Positions 1 through 12,592 of a DNA stretch of 64,000 nt are shown here, in pieces. This DNA comes from Haematococcus lacustris (lineage: Eukaryota; Chlorophyta; Chlorophyceae; Chlamydomonadales; Haematococcaceae). Numbering within the stretch: the first letter of the stretch is position 1; every line of letters starts with the position of its first letter. Location of the stretch: NCBI GenBank assembly GCA_030144725.1, contig JASKMD010000219.1, positions 186,001 to 250,000 on the forward strand, given 5' to 3'. The position numbers and the translations under genes are program-made. Under the pieces are notes generated by a model that was not told where the DNA came from, searched no databases, and saw nothing but the letters and a program-made list of their open reading frames with translations.

Positions 1-3000
1 CAGCTCCCTTGTAAAACTTGCGTAGGCGAGGCGAGGGACAGCGGTGCACGACCCGCTCCAGGCTGCACCAGGCTGCGAGGTGCCGGGCAGTTGGTGCCAC
101 GATGAGTTGGGGGGTGGGCGCGCTGGGCCGCCGTCTGCGGAGATGGAGGTGTCGGTCGCGGGCCTCGAACCCTTGAGCAGCGCTTCGACACGCGAGGCAG
201 GAGCCGGAGGGTCGTCCGGGAAGCGCACCTTGCGAAATGTGGGTGAGGCCTTGATGCTGGCTCGATGTTTTGGCCAGGTTGTGAGGGCGGGTTGTGGTTG
301 CTGATCCTCCTGTGCCAATGGTGCCGCGTGACGTTCCAACGATGCTTGGGTAGGGGCTGGAGGAAGGCTTGCAGTGGCTGTCGGTGGCTCTGGCTTGGTT
401 GGGGAGGGAGCTGGCAGGCTGTCTTCGGAAGCCAAGATCAGGTGGACCTCCGGCGGCAGGGAGGTGGTAGGTAGGCCTCCACATGCACCAAAACCTCCAG
501 TCCTGTTTAGGCCTGTCGTTGGGCTGGTGGGAAGTGACTGGGCAAGTCTCTCAGCGCCAGGGACAGGGCCGCTCATGGGTGAAATGACTGCTGCTGCATC
601 GCTTACTGCTGTGCTGTTCGCCTCTTTGCCGCTCACTGCTGGGCCTCCCACCTGCCGGGCCAGCTGACGCTCCTCACGGGTATTGACGTCGTTCCTGGCC
701 GCTGCTGGATTCAACTCGCCCAGGGCATGAGCTACCTCTCGTGCGCTTGATTGCAACACGGAGACTACACAGACACCTGTGGCTGCTAACGGCTCTAGAC
801 CACCGATTGATGGCAGTGGCTGGCTGCGCGAAGGGAGATGAGCGGTGGGCGAGGTAGTTTCCGACAAGCTGGGACGAGCCGAGCGCCCGGCAGTCGCCTC
901 AACAATGATTGATTTGGGTCGCTGCGTTCCCGACCTAGAGAGTTGGGGCTTTTGCAAGGGAGCGAGGGCCGCGGTAGCTCCCACATCCAGGTCGGTCGGG
1001 CCACTGTCGCACGTGAGTTGCTCTGATTGAAGGGATGAAGAGCGTCTGGGGCTCTGAGCAAAGGCACCAGACCCCGATGCCGACGGCAGCCAGCGCGACA
1101 GCATGCTGGTCAGAAGCACACTGGACTTTTGGCTGGGGAGCGAGGTGAAACTGCGGCTTCCCTGCGCCTGCCCGGCATGTCGCAAAATACTGGAGGGCTC
1201 CAACACACGGGACGCGTTGATAGTGGGGCCGGGGCTGCTGGGCTTGGGCCGTGAGGGGGGTCGCAGCTTCCGCTGCGGGGCCAGCCACAGAACCGACGCT
1301 GACGGCGCTGCCAGTAGCTCGGCGGGCCAATCAAGGAGCAGCAGCGCCTGCTGGACTGCAGCGGCGAATCGCAGGGCGGGCGCGGGGCTTGGGAACGCGA
1401 TGACGAAGCTGTCGCCCTCCCATACTGACTCATAACCGTCGTTGTCAGCGGCCAGGGTGCGTAGGCACGCGTTGTGCAGCTTGAGGGCGGTGTCCATCAC
1501 CTCCGGCGCCAGCTGATCCCACAGGGTGGTAGAGCTGCACGGTCCAGCAGCAGGCAGCAGGAGCAGCATGTGAGCCTCGACAGTAAGGTCCCACTTAGCA
1601 ACTAAAGACTGTCACGTGACAAGAACATAGCACTAGCCTACTATCATACTACCTTTGAACTACCAATCCTTGAACCTTGAACGCATTGCTCCACACACCC
1701 CAACACACACTCTGCCAGCCTTGCCTAGATTGCTCAGCCACTATATTGCATGCAGCTTGGGTGATGTGAGTTGTCACACTGATTGTAGTGTGAGATGTGT
1801 GCCACGTGGCATCTGCCTCATCCCTGTGCTGGGTGCCCGGCACTCACTCCTGGATGTCAGTGACCAGCAGGCAGGTGAGGGGCCCCACACCCGGTGCCTG
1901 GCGCCAGGTCCTCTGGTTCACCCACAGCTGCTTGAGGTACGGTCTGCAACCAGTCAGCAACCGACACGTCGGCAGCAGCAGTGAGGGGAGCAGGGGTAGG
2001 TGGGAGGACGGCTGCTGGGAGTCCATGCAGCCGGGTGCAGTGAAGTGGCATGACTGGGAACTCCTGTGCAGTGGAAGTCTAGGCTGGTTCAGGACTCGGC
2101 ATCTACATATTGTGCAAACTGGGTTGGCTACATGAATTGCCAACTGAATTGGCTAGATATACTACGCGGAACATGGTCTGTTCTGGGTTTGTTCAGGTGG
2201 GATAGGGAAGGGCTAGGGGTAGGGGTAAGGGTAGGGGTATGAGCAGGGTTTGGCTGGCAGCGCCGGTCAGGTGTCAAGATCCAGGTGCTGCTACAGCTGT
2301 GAGCAGTCTCTCCCCTGCTCAGCAATGAGGGGGAGGTCAGCGTGCCTTCGTTGCGGCAGCGCAGACAATATGACCATGCAGCTTATGCATGGGAGCTACA
2401 GATAGGGCAGGACGAAATACACAAGGCCGCAAAGCCAGCACAGACGGCTGCAAAGCCAGCACAGATGGGCAGTGTGCGTGTCTGGGCAGGTGCTACACCG
2501 CAGGTGGTGCTGTATCCCGCTGCCTGACCATGCCTGTCAGTCATAGGTTTGCATTTTTTGCCTTCTGGGTACCTTCTGGGCACACCTGGCACCAGGCCAG
2601 CCATAGTATGGTCATGGCACCCACCTGGCCAACAAGGCGATGATGATGGCCAGCACCACACTGCCTAGCCCCACAGCAATCGCAATGATGCCAGGTGTGC
2701 TGACGATTGGGTTGTTGGGCTGAGAGGTGCCTGCTCCCATCTGGGGTGGGCTGGGGGGCGGAGGAGGCGAGGGGGGAGGCGGTTGGTACAGTTGCCGATT
2801 CAGGCTGGCGAAGTACCAGGACCGGAACAGGTCGTAATTCGTGCCAAACAGGGCGTCAAAGTTGGTGACAGCTGCAGTCACGGCGTCAGAGATGATCTGC
2901 TGGGGGTCCTTGTCCTGAGTGGCTTCGAAGGCCATGGTGGTGGCCATGCTGACAAACGAGCTGGCGCTGGGGATTCGAACCTGCATGCAGCACAAGGGCA

Positions 3001-6000
3001 CGGCTGGCACCAACACGACCTTCAGGAGCACTAAGCCCAGCAGCAGGGTGCTTGCACCTTGCCAAGGGCTGGCCCTACCCTACCCCACTGTACTCTGTGT
3101 TCTAATTTCTTTAGCTGGTTTCCCTTATCCGCCTGATGCTCAGTTTCCCTTTCTGACTGGTACCTTAAGAAGTCGGTTGGAATCCACCAGAGCTCAGTGT
3201 GACACTCACAACCCCGCGCTGCACATTTCTTTGCACCTTCTTCCCTGCCCCTCACCAAGCAAGGGGCCTCCATGAAAGGGGTTAGCCCAGCCACGCTATG
3301 CCGCTGGCTGACCTGACCCCTGACTCCTGTACCTCATCTCTGCAGTGATGCTGCCAATCTCACGCGTCACCAGCTGCCTTACCCGCACTGCACCTTGTGC
3401 CCCGCCCGACTGCCCTGCCCCTGCCCGCTGCGCCTTGCTTGCCCCGCCCGACTGCCCTGCCCCTGCCCACAGCGCCTTGCTTGCCCTGCCCGACTGCCCT
3501 GCCCCTGCCCACTGCGCCTTGCTTGCCCGGCCCGACTGCCCTGCCCCTGCCCGCTGCTCCTTGTTTGCCCCGCCCACCTGCACGTGCATGTTAGGGTGCT
3601 GCAGGGAGGCCTGGTGGGTGGCTAGGAAGCGTGCCGCATCGTCTGCATGGTACCCCGCTGCTGCCCAGCGCCCCACATCCAGCTGGGAGACCCGCGTGGG
3701 CATGTTCTCTGCAACAGCAAGCCAGCCAGCCAAACAGTCAGTGAGCCAGTCAGCCTGCCAGTCAGGCAGGGCAGGGCAGAGCAGGGCTGACTGCTGTTGA
3801 GTCTTCAAACTTTGACATGACTGGTTGGCTCCTGCGTGTAGGTGTGATGCAGCATTGACGGCAAGCTGAATCCATACACTTATGCTGCCATTGGCGATTG
3901 TTTTGAGCGGCTTGGCTGAAAGATTTGACTAGGGTGAGCAGTCAGCTCCTGAGCAGCCTGTCCTGCTGAGCAATTGAGTCTAGGGCATAGGCCATGCTTA
4001 GACCAGAGTTTGGGGCATGGCAGCAGGTGGGACTCCATGGGCTGAAAAGGTCCCAAAGCCCAAGACTGAGGTTGCATGGGCCTGGGCCTAAGCATCTCAT
4101 CAGGCCTTCCCATCAAGGCCTAAACCTGATGGGATGGTGCAAGGCTTTGGGGGCTGGGGAGCGTGGCGGGTGAGGGTAAGGGATGAGGGAGGCAGAACGG
4201 GCAGAACAGTCAGATCGCGAACAGGGTTGTCGATTGTTGAGTGGGTTAGGGTTAGTTGCAGTTAGGGTTAGATGCAGGGTAGGTCCCATGGGGCTGAGTG
4301 GGACTGAGGCTGTTGCCAGTCAGGATCCCTCCCCTCCCATCTTGGCAGTCATCACCATCACTGCATGATCTTCGTGCAGCATTTGTGCAGCATGAAAACG
4401 GGATATATCATACGTCAAGTACAAACTATCAGACAACAAAAGCAGCAGGACAGTATGGCAATGGCACTGGCGTGGGCAGGATCAGGGGCTCAAGTGGTGA
4501 AGGTGGTTGAGTGAGACCCACCAGTGTTAGGGTTCAGCACCAGCGTGTCCATCACACCAGGGGAGGCCAGCTGCATCGCAGTCAGCAGCGCAGTGTGGCA
4601 GGCAGCTGTAGCAGCAGGCAGCTGTGGCAAGGGCAGGGACCTGCTGTGACTCATGCCATGCAGGGGGCGTGCGTGCATTTGGCATGCCTTAAAACCAACC
4701 CTATGTACAATACATCGTCTGGTGCTGCAGGAGGCTTGAGCTGTTGAGCTGTGCTTGCATACCTGACACGGGTCAGGCGCTGGTGTAATGGAGTGGTGGG
4801 GTGGGGTGAGTAGTGGTGCGTGAGTGCATTGTGGGGTGAGAGGAGCGGTGTGGTGTGGTAGTCAGGCACATACGACAAGGCCTGCAGCCCTGAGTTGGGC
4901 AGGGCTCCAGGCCTTGCTTCTTGGGGGCAGGGCTGCAGGGGTTTTGGGGCAGGGCTCATTGACGCAAGGGCAGGTCAGGTGTTCTGGTGGGTTGGTCTGG
5001 TGGGGTAGGGGCAAGGCTTGGTTAGTGGCGGTTGGCGGCGGGGTTGGTCCAAGGGGCCAGTTTTAGTGTGTGGTGGAGGCACTCACGTAGCTGAGCACAC
5101 TGTAGGAGAAGAATCGCAGCTCCGGGGCACTTTGGGCGTTGATGGTGGCGAGAGTGGCCTCAAAGCCGGGTGAGTGATTCACCAGCATCATGCTGCCATT
5201 AGGCTGTAGGTACCTGAACAGATCAGGGTAAGGCTACAACAGCGTCAAGAAACACGCACCAAGCTCAGCGTGGCTATCAACAAACGGATGCTTATTTAAC
5301 CGCTTGCTGGCGGTGACTGAGAAACCTGGCCGCCATGGCTGCCATACCTGGCTACAATGCTGATGGTGCGTTGTCCATCACTGAAAGCTCAATCTCACCC
5401 TTCTCACTGGCCCATTCATAACCTCTAAAGCAGTTGAGTCAAATCTCTCCTTCCCTCCCCGACTGCCGTCACTGCCATCACTCGTAATGCAGGTACCTCA
5501 CTCTCCTCACACTTGTTATTTTGCCCTGTCTTAGCCCAGCTGACAGGGGCTGGCAGGTGCAGGCTCGTCTGGTCTGGTTGCTCCACTTTGGGCACATCAC
5601 ACATCCCGGGAAACATCACTCACTGGGTGCTGTAAGGGCAGCGTGCAGGGGTGCAGGGTACGAGGCTGTTGCTGGGTCGGTCCAACACCCAGTCGGAGCC
5701 AGGCACCAGGGCGGCCCCAAGGTTGCCTCGGGCTGCACCTACTCTGCTAGCATGGCTGACATGCGACACATACTGCAGCCGCAGGGCAGGCAAGGCAGGC
5801 AGGTGGGCCCATCACGGGGCAGCAGGCAGGCATGTGGGTGGGTCTGCCACAGGGCAGCAGGCAGGCATGTGGGTGGGTCCGCCATGGGGCAGCAGGCAGG
5901 CAGGTGGGTGGGTTCGCCACGGGGCAACAGGCAGGCAGGCCCAGTTTCTGTCGAATGCGTGCTCGTCTGGTCTGGTTGCTCCACCTAGGTGGCAGCAGAC

Positions 6001-9000
6001 CCAGCAGCAGCAAGAGAGCTCCCTTACTGCTGCTGGGTCTGCTGCAGATCCCTGTGGCACTGGCCATGTGACCAACAGGCAAAGCCTAGTGGTTTCCCCT
6101 GACCTTGAAGGTGGTGCCATAGCTGATGGTCATGAAGCAAGCGTCTGTCACGAACTGGGCCACAGGCAGGCTGCAGTCCTGTGCGGTGCTGATGAAGGGC
6201 GAACTCAGGCGGTGCAGAGCCTGCAAAGGCATGGGGAGGTCATGATGGTGAAGGAGGCCAGGGGTTTTCGGCAAGGCAGGCTGCACAGTGCTATGGCTGT
6301 ATGTCTTGCACTGTGCTGTGGCACTGTGCTGTGGCAGCTGATGGCAGCGCGACGACAGCGGGAGAGAAGCGCGACAGCAGCGTCATGGCAGCGTGACGAC
6401 AGCGGGAGTGAGGCGCGTCGGCAGCGTCATGGCAGCAAACGGCAGCGCCACGGCAATGCGATGGCAGGGCAGCGGCTGTGCAGTGGTTGGTGGACATGGC
6501 AAGCTATTGCGGCGAACATGGTGCAGCGCTGGACCCGGCAGGCAGGAGAGCATGGCGAGGGTGTCAGAGAATGTTGCTTGCAGCGTACCTTGATGATGTT
6601 TAGTGTCTCAATCATGGCTGGGGTGCCCATCAACTGCATAAGGCTCTCAGGGTCGATCAGCCAGCCCTGACTGGCGCCCAGCGTCTGCGTCATGGATGCT
6701 AGGATGAGCCTGCAGGTGGCACAAGGCGCAGCCCTCCTGGCCGTCTCACCTGGCCGTGTCAGCCAACACCTCGACCAGCCAGTATTTGCCAGTAATGGCC
6801 AGTAATAGCCAGCATAGCCAGTAGTAGCCAGGGGTGTCCATATATAGCCACCCTCACACCCTTTCTCAGGTTGCTGTCCGGCTGCTGACCACAGATCTGA
6901 GTGATCTGAGTAAAGGGTGTGGGAAGTGATTGTGCAGTCTCTGTGCCTTGACCCTGCCGCTGGTTCGCGGTTCGCCATTAGGCTGTCCAGGTCAGGCAGG
7001 GCTGCACCCACTTGACCAGGTTGGTGCCCAGCAGGGCGCATGGGCCCCAGTTGCCGCAGAAGCCCCACTTGCCCTCCGTCCCGTTCAGCTCGCCGGCGGT
7101 TTGCACCAACTGGTGCCAGGTGCGCGGCACTGTCTTGTTGTACTTGGCCAACAAGTCCTCCCGGTAGTGGAGCTGGTAGGAGTAGGCGGACAGGGGCAGG
7201 GCCACGATCTGCGGGGTGTGGGCATGCAGGGGCAGGGCCACCCACTGGTGACACTGGAGGAGGTCTTTCGCAGCCTGATAACCACATCGTCATCAACACC
7301 GGCATTGGGCTATGTCATGCAACAAACAACCTACGGCTGAGGCAGAGAGGGGTGAGTGTAGGAGCTGTGAGCTGCAGTGGGTTGTGTGAACTTTCTGTAC
7401 AGGCAAGGATGAGGAAGGGGTGTGACCAGCTGATGGTGTGAGGGCCAAGCGTGCCCTGCGTGCACCTGATACAGAACCTGCCAGCCAGGAGCTGGTCAAC
7501 ACGCAGGGCTGCCGCGCTGCTGCTGCTAGTTCCACTGCTGCTGCTGCTTGTTCCACTGCTGCTGCTGCTGCTAGTTCCACTGCTGCTGCTGATTCTAATT
7601 GTTTTACTGCTTCTGTTTCCACTTATTCTACTGCTACCGCCGCTGCCCTCCCTGCTGCAGCGTCTGCTCCACTTGTAGCTTCATTGCGTCTGCTAGTGTT
7701 GTCGTTGCAGCTGCTACTCCTGCCCCTGTCGCTGCTGTGTGATCTAACCCTCCTGTAACTACTCCTGCTGTAGATAGGATCTAGCTGCTGCTGGGCTGCT
7801 GCTGCTAATGCTACTGCTGCTTCCTGCTGATTATGATGATTTTACTGACTCTACTGCTGTTACTGCGGCTACTCCACTGGCTGTTCCTGCTAATGCTGTC
7901 GCTGCCGTGTGCTGCTCCTATGTATCCTGCAGGTGCTGTCATTGCTGCACCACCTGCCGGCCTGTACCCCTGCTGCCGCTACTCTCGCTGCTGCTGTAGC
8001 TGCTCCACTTGTGGCTTTGGTTGCTACGCTTGGCAGCCCTTTCCCCTGCTGCTGACCTGCCGGCCATAGATCAGTCCAGCTTCGCGAATCTGCGTGAAAA
8101 GGTCGGTCCACTGCAGTCGGTTGTCCAGGCTGACCAGCTGGCTCAGGTCAGCAAAGGCTTGCGAGGCCAGGCCGTCGCCAAGTGCGGAGGGGTTCACCAG
8201 CCAGGCCTCATGCGTCAGGTTCAGCACACCAGGGCTGCTGATGCTCCGCAGCTGCACCTGCAGCAGGCAAGGGGTCCGCGACCATGTGACTGTCAATGGC
8301 AGCACAAGGCAACGACAGCGATAGTAAGGGCAGGGGTGCTGTCTCAGTAGCAGCAGCAAGGGTGAAGGAGTTGGAGTGGAAGTGGTAGAGATGGCACGGG
8401 TGGGGCGGGCGACCTGACATGGCCTGGACTTAAAGCGATAGAGGCGGCAGTGGTAGGGAAGCCTAGGTGCCCTGTTCATGGGACATGAAACATAAACATT
8501 ATGCATAAGACGTGGCTGAAAGACATGGAGCATGGAAACTAGGCACGACACATGGCTGAATGACATGGAGCATGCAAGTATGGCTGACTGGCATGTAGCA
8601 TGGAAACATGGCTGAATGGACACTAGGCACAGATCATGGCTATAAGCTGGCTGCTGGTTGGGTCTGGCTGGTCTTGGGAACTGAGCCGTTGTAAACATGA
8701 AGGAGAAGAGGAGCATAGGAGCAGCGGAAGGGGGGATAGAGGAAGAAGCCCTATAAGGAAGAGAGAGGGTTTCTAATCCAGCCTCACACAGTGTGCTGCC
8801 AGTCTGAGTGCATGGCAAATATTTGGCCCTGCCGGGTGTCCTGGCCCAACCATGTAGCTTCCACCCTGGGCTGCCTGCCCTCCAATGCACTGCCTGCTTG
8901 CCAGTGTGCTGCCTGCCCACCACACTGCTGCTTTCTCACCGCTGCTTGCTCTGGCAGCGTGCTGACCGCGTCAAAGTGGATGGACACCCCGGTGGTGTTC

Positions 9001-9068
9001 TGGTACACTGAGGCCAGGGGAGCGTAGTAGTCTGCTGAGTAGCTGTTGCACAGGAGGCGCATTGCTCC
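1..9068 (-). CDS. Receptor-type class III nucleotide cyclase: solute-binding domain, TM helix, catalytic domain (partial at 3' end)
   Basis: Predicted membrane adenylate/guanylate cyclase. Exons (high to low): 9068-8940, 8257-8057, 7208-about 6990, 6709-6589, 6220-6104, 5772-5624, 5213-5087, 4621-4522, 3708-3578, 2980-2625, 1943-1848, 1534-<1. Reading phases agree at every junction except the one leaving the ~6990 exon, which I could not settle. The first nine exons read as a bacterial-type extracellular solute-binding domain (for example LTHEAW, LPLSAYSYQLHYREDLL, HPNMHVQVRIP). The 2980-2625 exon carries a Pro/Ser-rich stalk, then a helix (GIIAIAVGLGSVVLAIIIALLA). The catalytic part begins CLLVTDIQDSTTLWDQL and continues DGYESVWEGDSFVIAF, giving both metal-binding Asp positions of class III cyclases. 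After LLLDWPAEL about 430 further codons stay open to the window edge, low-complexity and Ser/Pro/Ala-rich, resembling the insertions of volvocalean cyclases. Purine specificity residues lie outside the window. The true start lies upstream of 9068. Confidence 0.8.
3390..3577. repeat. 42-bp minisatellite in a cyclase intron
   Basis: About four degenerate copies of a C-rich unit (GCCTTGCTTGCCCCGCCCGA followed by CTGCCCTGCCCCTGCCC and a variable tail) lie in the intron between the 3708-3578 and 2980-2625 exons. No coding role is seen. Confidence 0.7.
5805..5945. repeat. ~35-bp minisatellite in a cyclase intron
   Basis: Four imperfect direct copies of a unit starting GGGCAGCAGGCAGGCATGTG, in the intron between the 6220-6104 and 5772-5624 exons. 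Confidence 0.7.
7510..8000. repeat. CTG-rich degenerate triplet tract in a cyclase intron
   Basis: Interrupted CTG/GCT triplets (CTGCTGCTGCTAGTTCCACT and relatives) fill most of the intron between the 8257-8057 and 7208-6990 exons. Translation gives Leu-, Ala- or Ser-rich frames with no domain, so I read it as expanded, mutated triplet repeat rather than coding sequence. Confidence 0.65.
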
Positions 9069-10729
9069 CTGGACGCGCACACCACAGGCACCTCATGCAG
9101 CACTGGCCATGGGGCAGCTACAGCCACACCTGCCAGCAACTGTGCCGCCATGCAGGGCTGCCTGGCGGTTACTGGCTGTTTCATCATGTTGCAACCTAGA
9201 GGGACATTGAGCCAAGGCGCTCTTCCTTGTGAGCTTCTCCTGGCTGCAGAGAGAGACGTGCAGCTAGCTGAGGTTGCAGTGTGGCCCCTGTCATATTGCC
9301 GCAACTTGCTGCTGTGTGGCTCTCTGGCCATCTCTTTTGTCGTCATCTGGGTTCGTGGTTAAACTGGGCTGCGGTGATCGTGATGCATGCGATGATTGCC
9401 ATGCCATGGGTGTGCACTTTTCCCCAGGAATGTCGACATCTCATTCGCAGGCCAACCTGTGCGCCTGACTCCGGCTGGACACAGTACTGCAGAAGACGCA
9501 ACATTTCATCGCGGGGCCCTATGTTTAAGTCGGTGCCGAAGGAATGTCCAAGGCTTGAGCAACTGTGAGCACGGAGGGAGCACGGAGCACTGGGAGCACA
9601 ACATTGACCGCAATGCGACCTCAAACGTTACAGTCGGTGAATTCGTACCTGGCCGCGACCGTGCCAAAGTTGCGGGATATGCACGCCTCCTGTGTGGATG
9701 CCGCGAGGTCATTCGTAGAGCTGAGGGGTGATGAAAGGATAGCCCGACCTATTGTGCTCGCTCCAGTGCCCGGCGCGGCCCAGGCAGCGACCACCACCCA
9801 GAGCAATGCCGGTCTCATTTAGGACCACGCCATCCTCAGCCACCTCCTGAGGGCCGCTCGCCTAGATAGCAACGAAGGCAGTTCAACTGCCGGCCATGCG
9901 CACCTCAGATGTTCCACTAGTTGCATGGCCTGTAAACGATCTGTGTCTCGTACCTGCCTAGAACAAGTATAATGCTCGCAGCTGGCTCTTTCTCCTGAGA
10001 CCGGCACATATGGCTGGAAGGTCAGACGCTCAAAGAGGGTCAGACACCGCAGACTCTCCATCTGAAATCACTGACTACCGCAAGACCAGAAATGAGTGCA
10101 GCACTTAAACAGCTTGCAGAACAGCTGGGAAACAACTGCAAGCACGAACCCCACATACACGCTCCAGCAACCCCATGCTCACTCACAGAAGCGCTTGAAA
10201 GGAGGGCTATCAGATGGCTGGCAGTTGTAACAATACGCCCCACACTCTTCATCATCATTGCATGCCTCTCCTCAAACCCACTCTCCCTGTAGTAAAACAT
10301 GCATAGACATGCCACCCACTCATGACAACATGGCATCTGCAAAGCATTGGCAAGCAGAGGAGAAGTGCTGAATAACTCGCTCACAATGTTAACTCGTGGG
10401 CATTCACATTCACTCCTATCCCACGGCAAAGCCTGAAGTCACTCCTTGCGCACACAACACACTCATAGTCACTCCTTTCAAAATACACTAATGACCGCTG
10501 GCAGGTCATACAAACTCAAGGCACCCTGCGTACCGACCAGAGCATACACACCAGCCTTGGTGGTTGGGTGGGGCCAAGGCTGCAGGCCTGCCGCATGGTG
10601 ATGGAGAGGCCCAACAGCGCAAGCCAACGGTGTGGTGTTCAGCCCAGGCTGCTACGGAAGAGGCGGTCGTTGTGACGGTGTCACGCAGCTGAAGCTGCCC
10701 AGAGCGCCACCGCCTGCCTGTTCTCCTCC
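9069..10729. other. Gap between cyclase and DUF2993-like gene
   Basis: Apart from the candidate signal-peptide exon, I see no convincing coding exon, RNA gene or transposon end here. It would include the 5' region of the cyclase and the 3' UTR of the DUF2993-like gene. Confidence 0.5.
9649..9818 (-). CDS. Candidate signal-peptide exon upstream of the cyclase
   Basis: An ATG at 9818 opens a frame beginning MRPALLWVVVAAWAAPGTGA, a good secretory signal peptide, and the frame reaches a strong donor (CCAG|GTACGA) at 9649. An extracellular solute-binding domain needs such a leader, and this is the first one upstream in the right orientation. However, the exon ends in phase 2 and the next recognised cyclase exon (from 9068) begins in phase 0, so they cannot be joined directly; a small missing exon or another start is required. 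Treat as a candidate only. Confidence 0.25.

Positions 10730-12592
<1,863 letters not shown>

Noticed and set aside
2966..2985. tRNA-like GGTTCGAATCC on the minus strand
   Set aside because: It is the start of a cyclase coding exon; no cloverleaf.
3310..3366. Possible cyclase exon reading LVTREIGSITAEMR
   Set aside because: Plausible splice borders, but including it breaks phase with the next exon, whereas joining HPNMHVQ directly to VRIPSASSF restores the expected family motif.
3345..3800. Cys/Pro-rich frames of ~150 codons on both strands
   Set aside because: They are readings of the 42-bp minisatellite in a cyclase intron and overlap the true 3708-3578 exon in the wrong frame.
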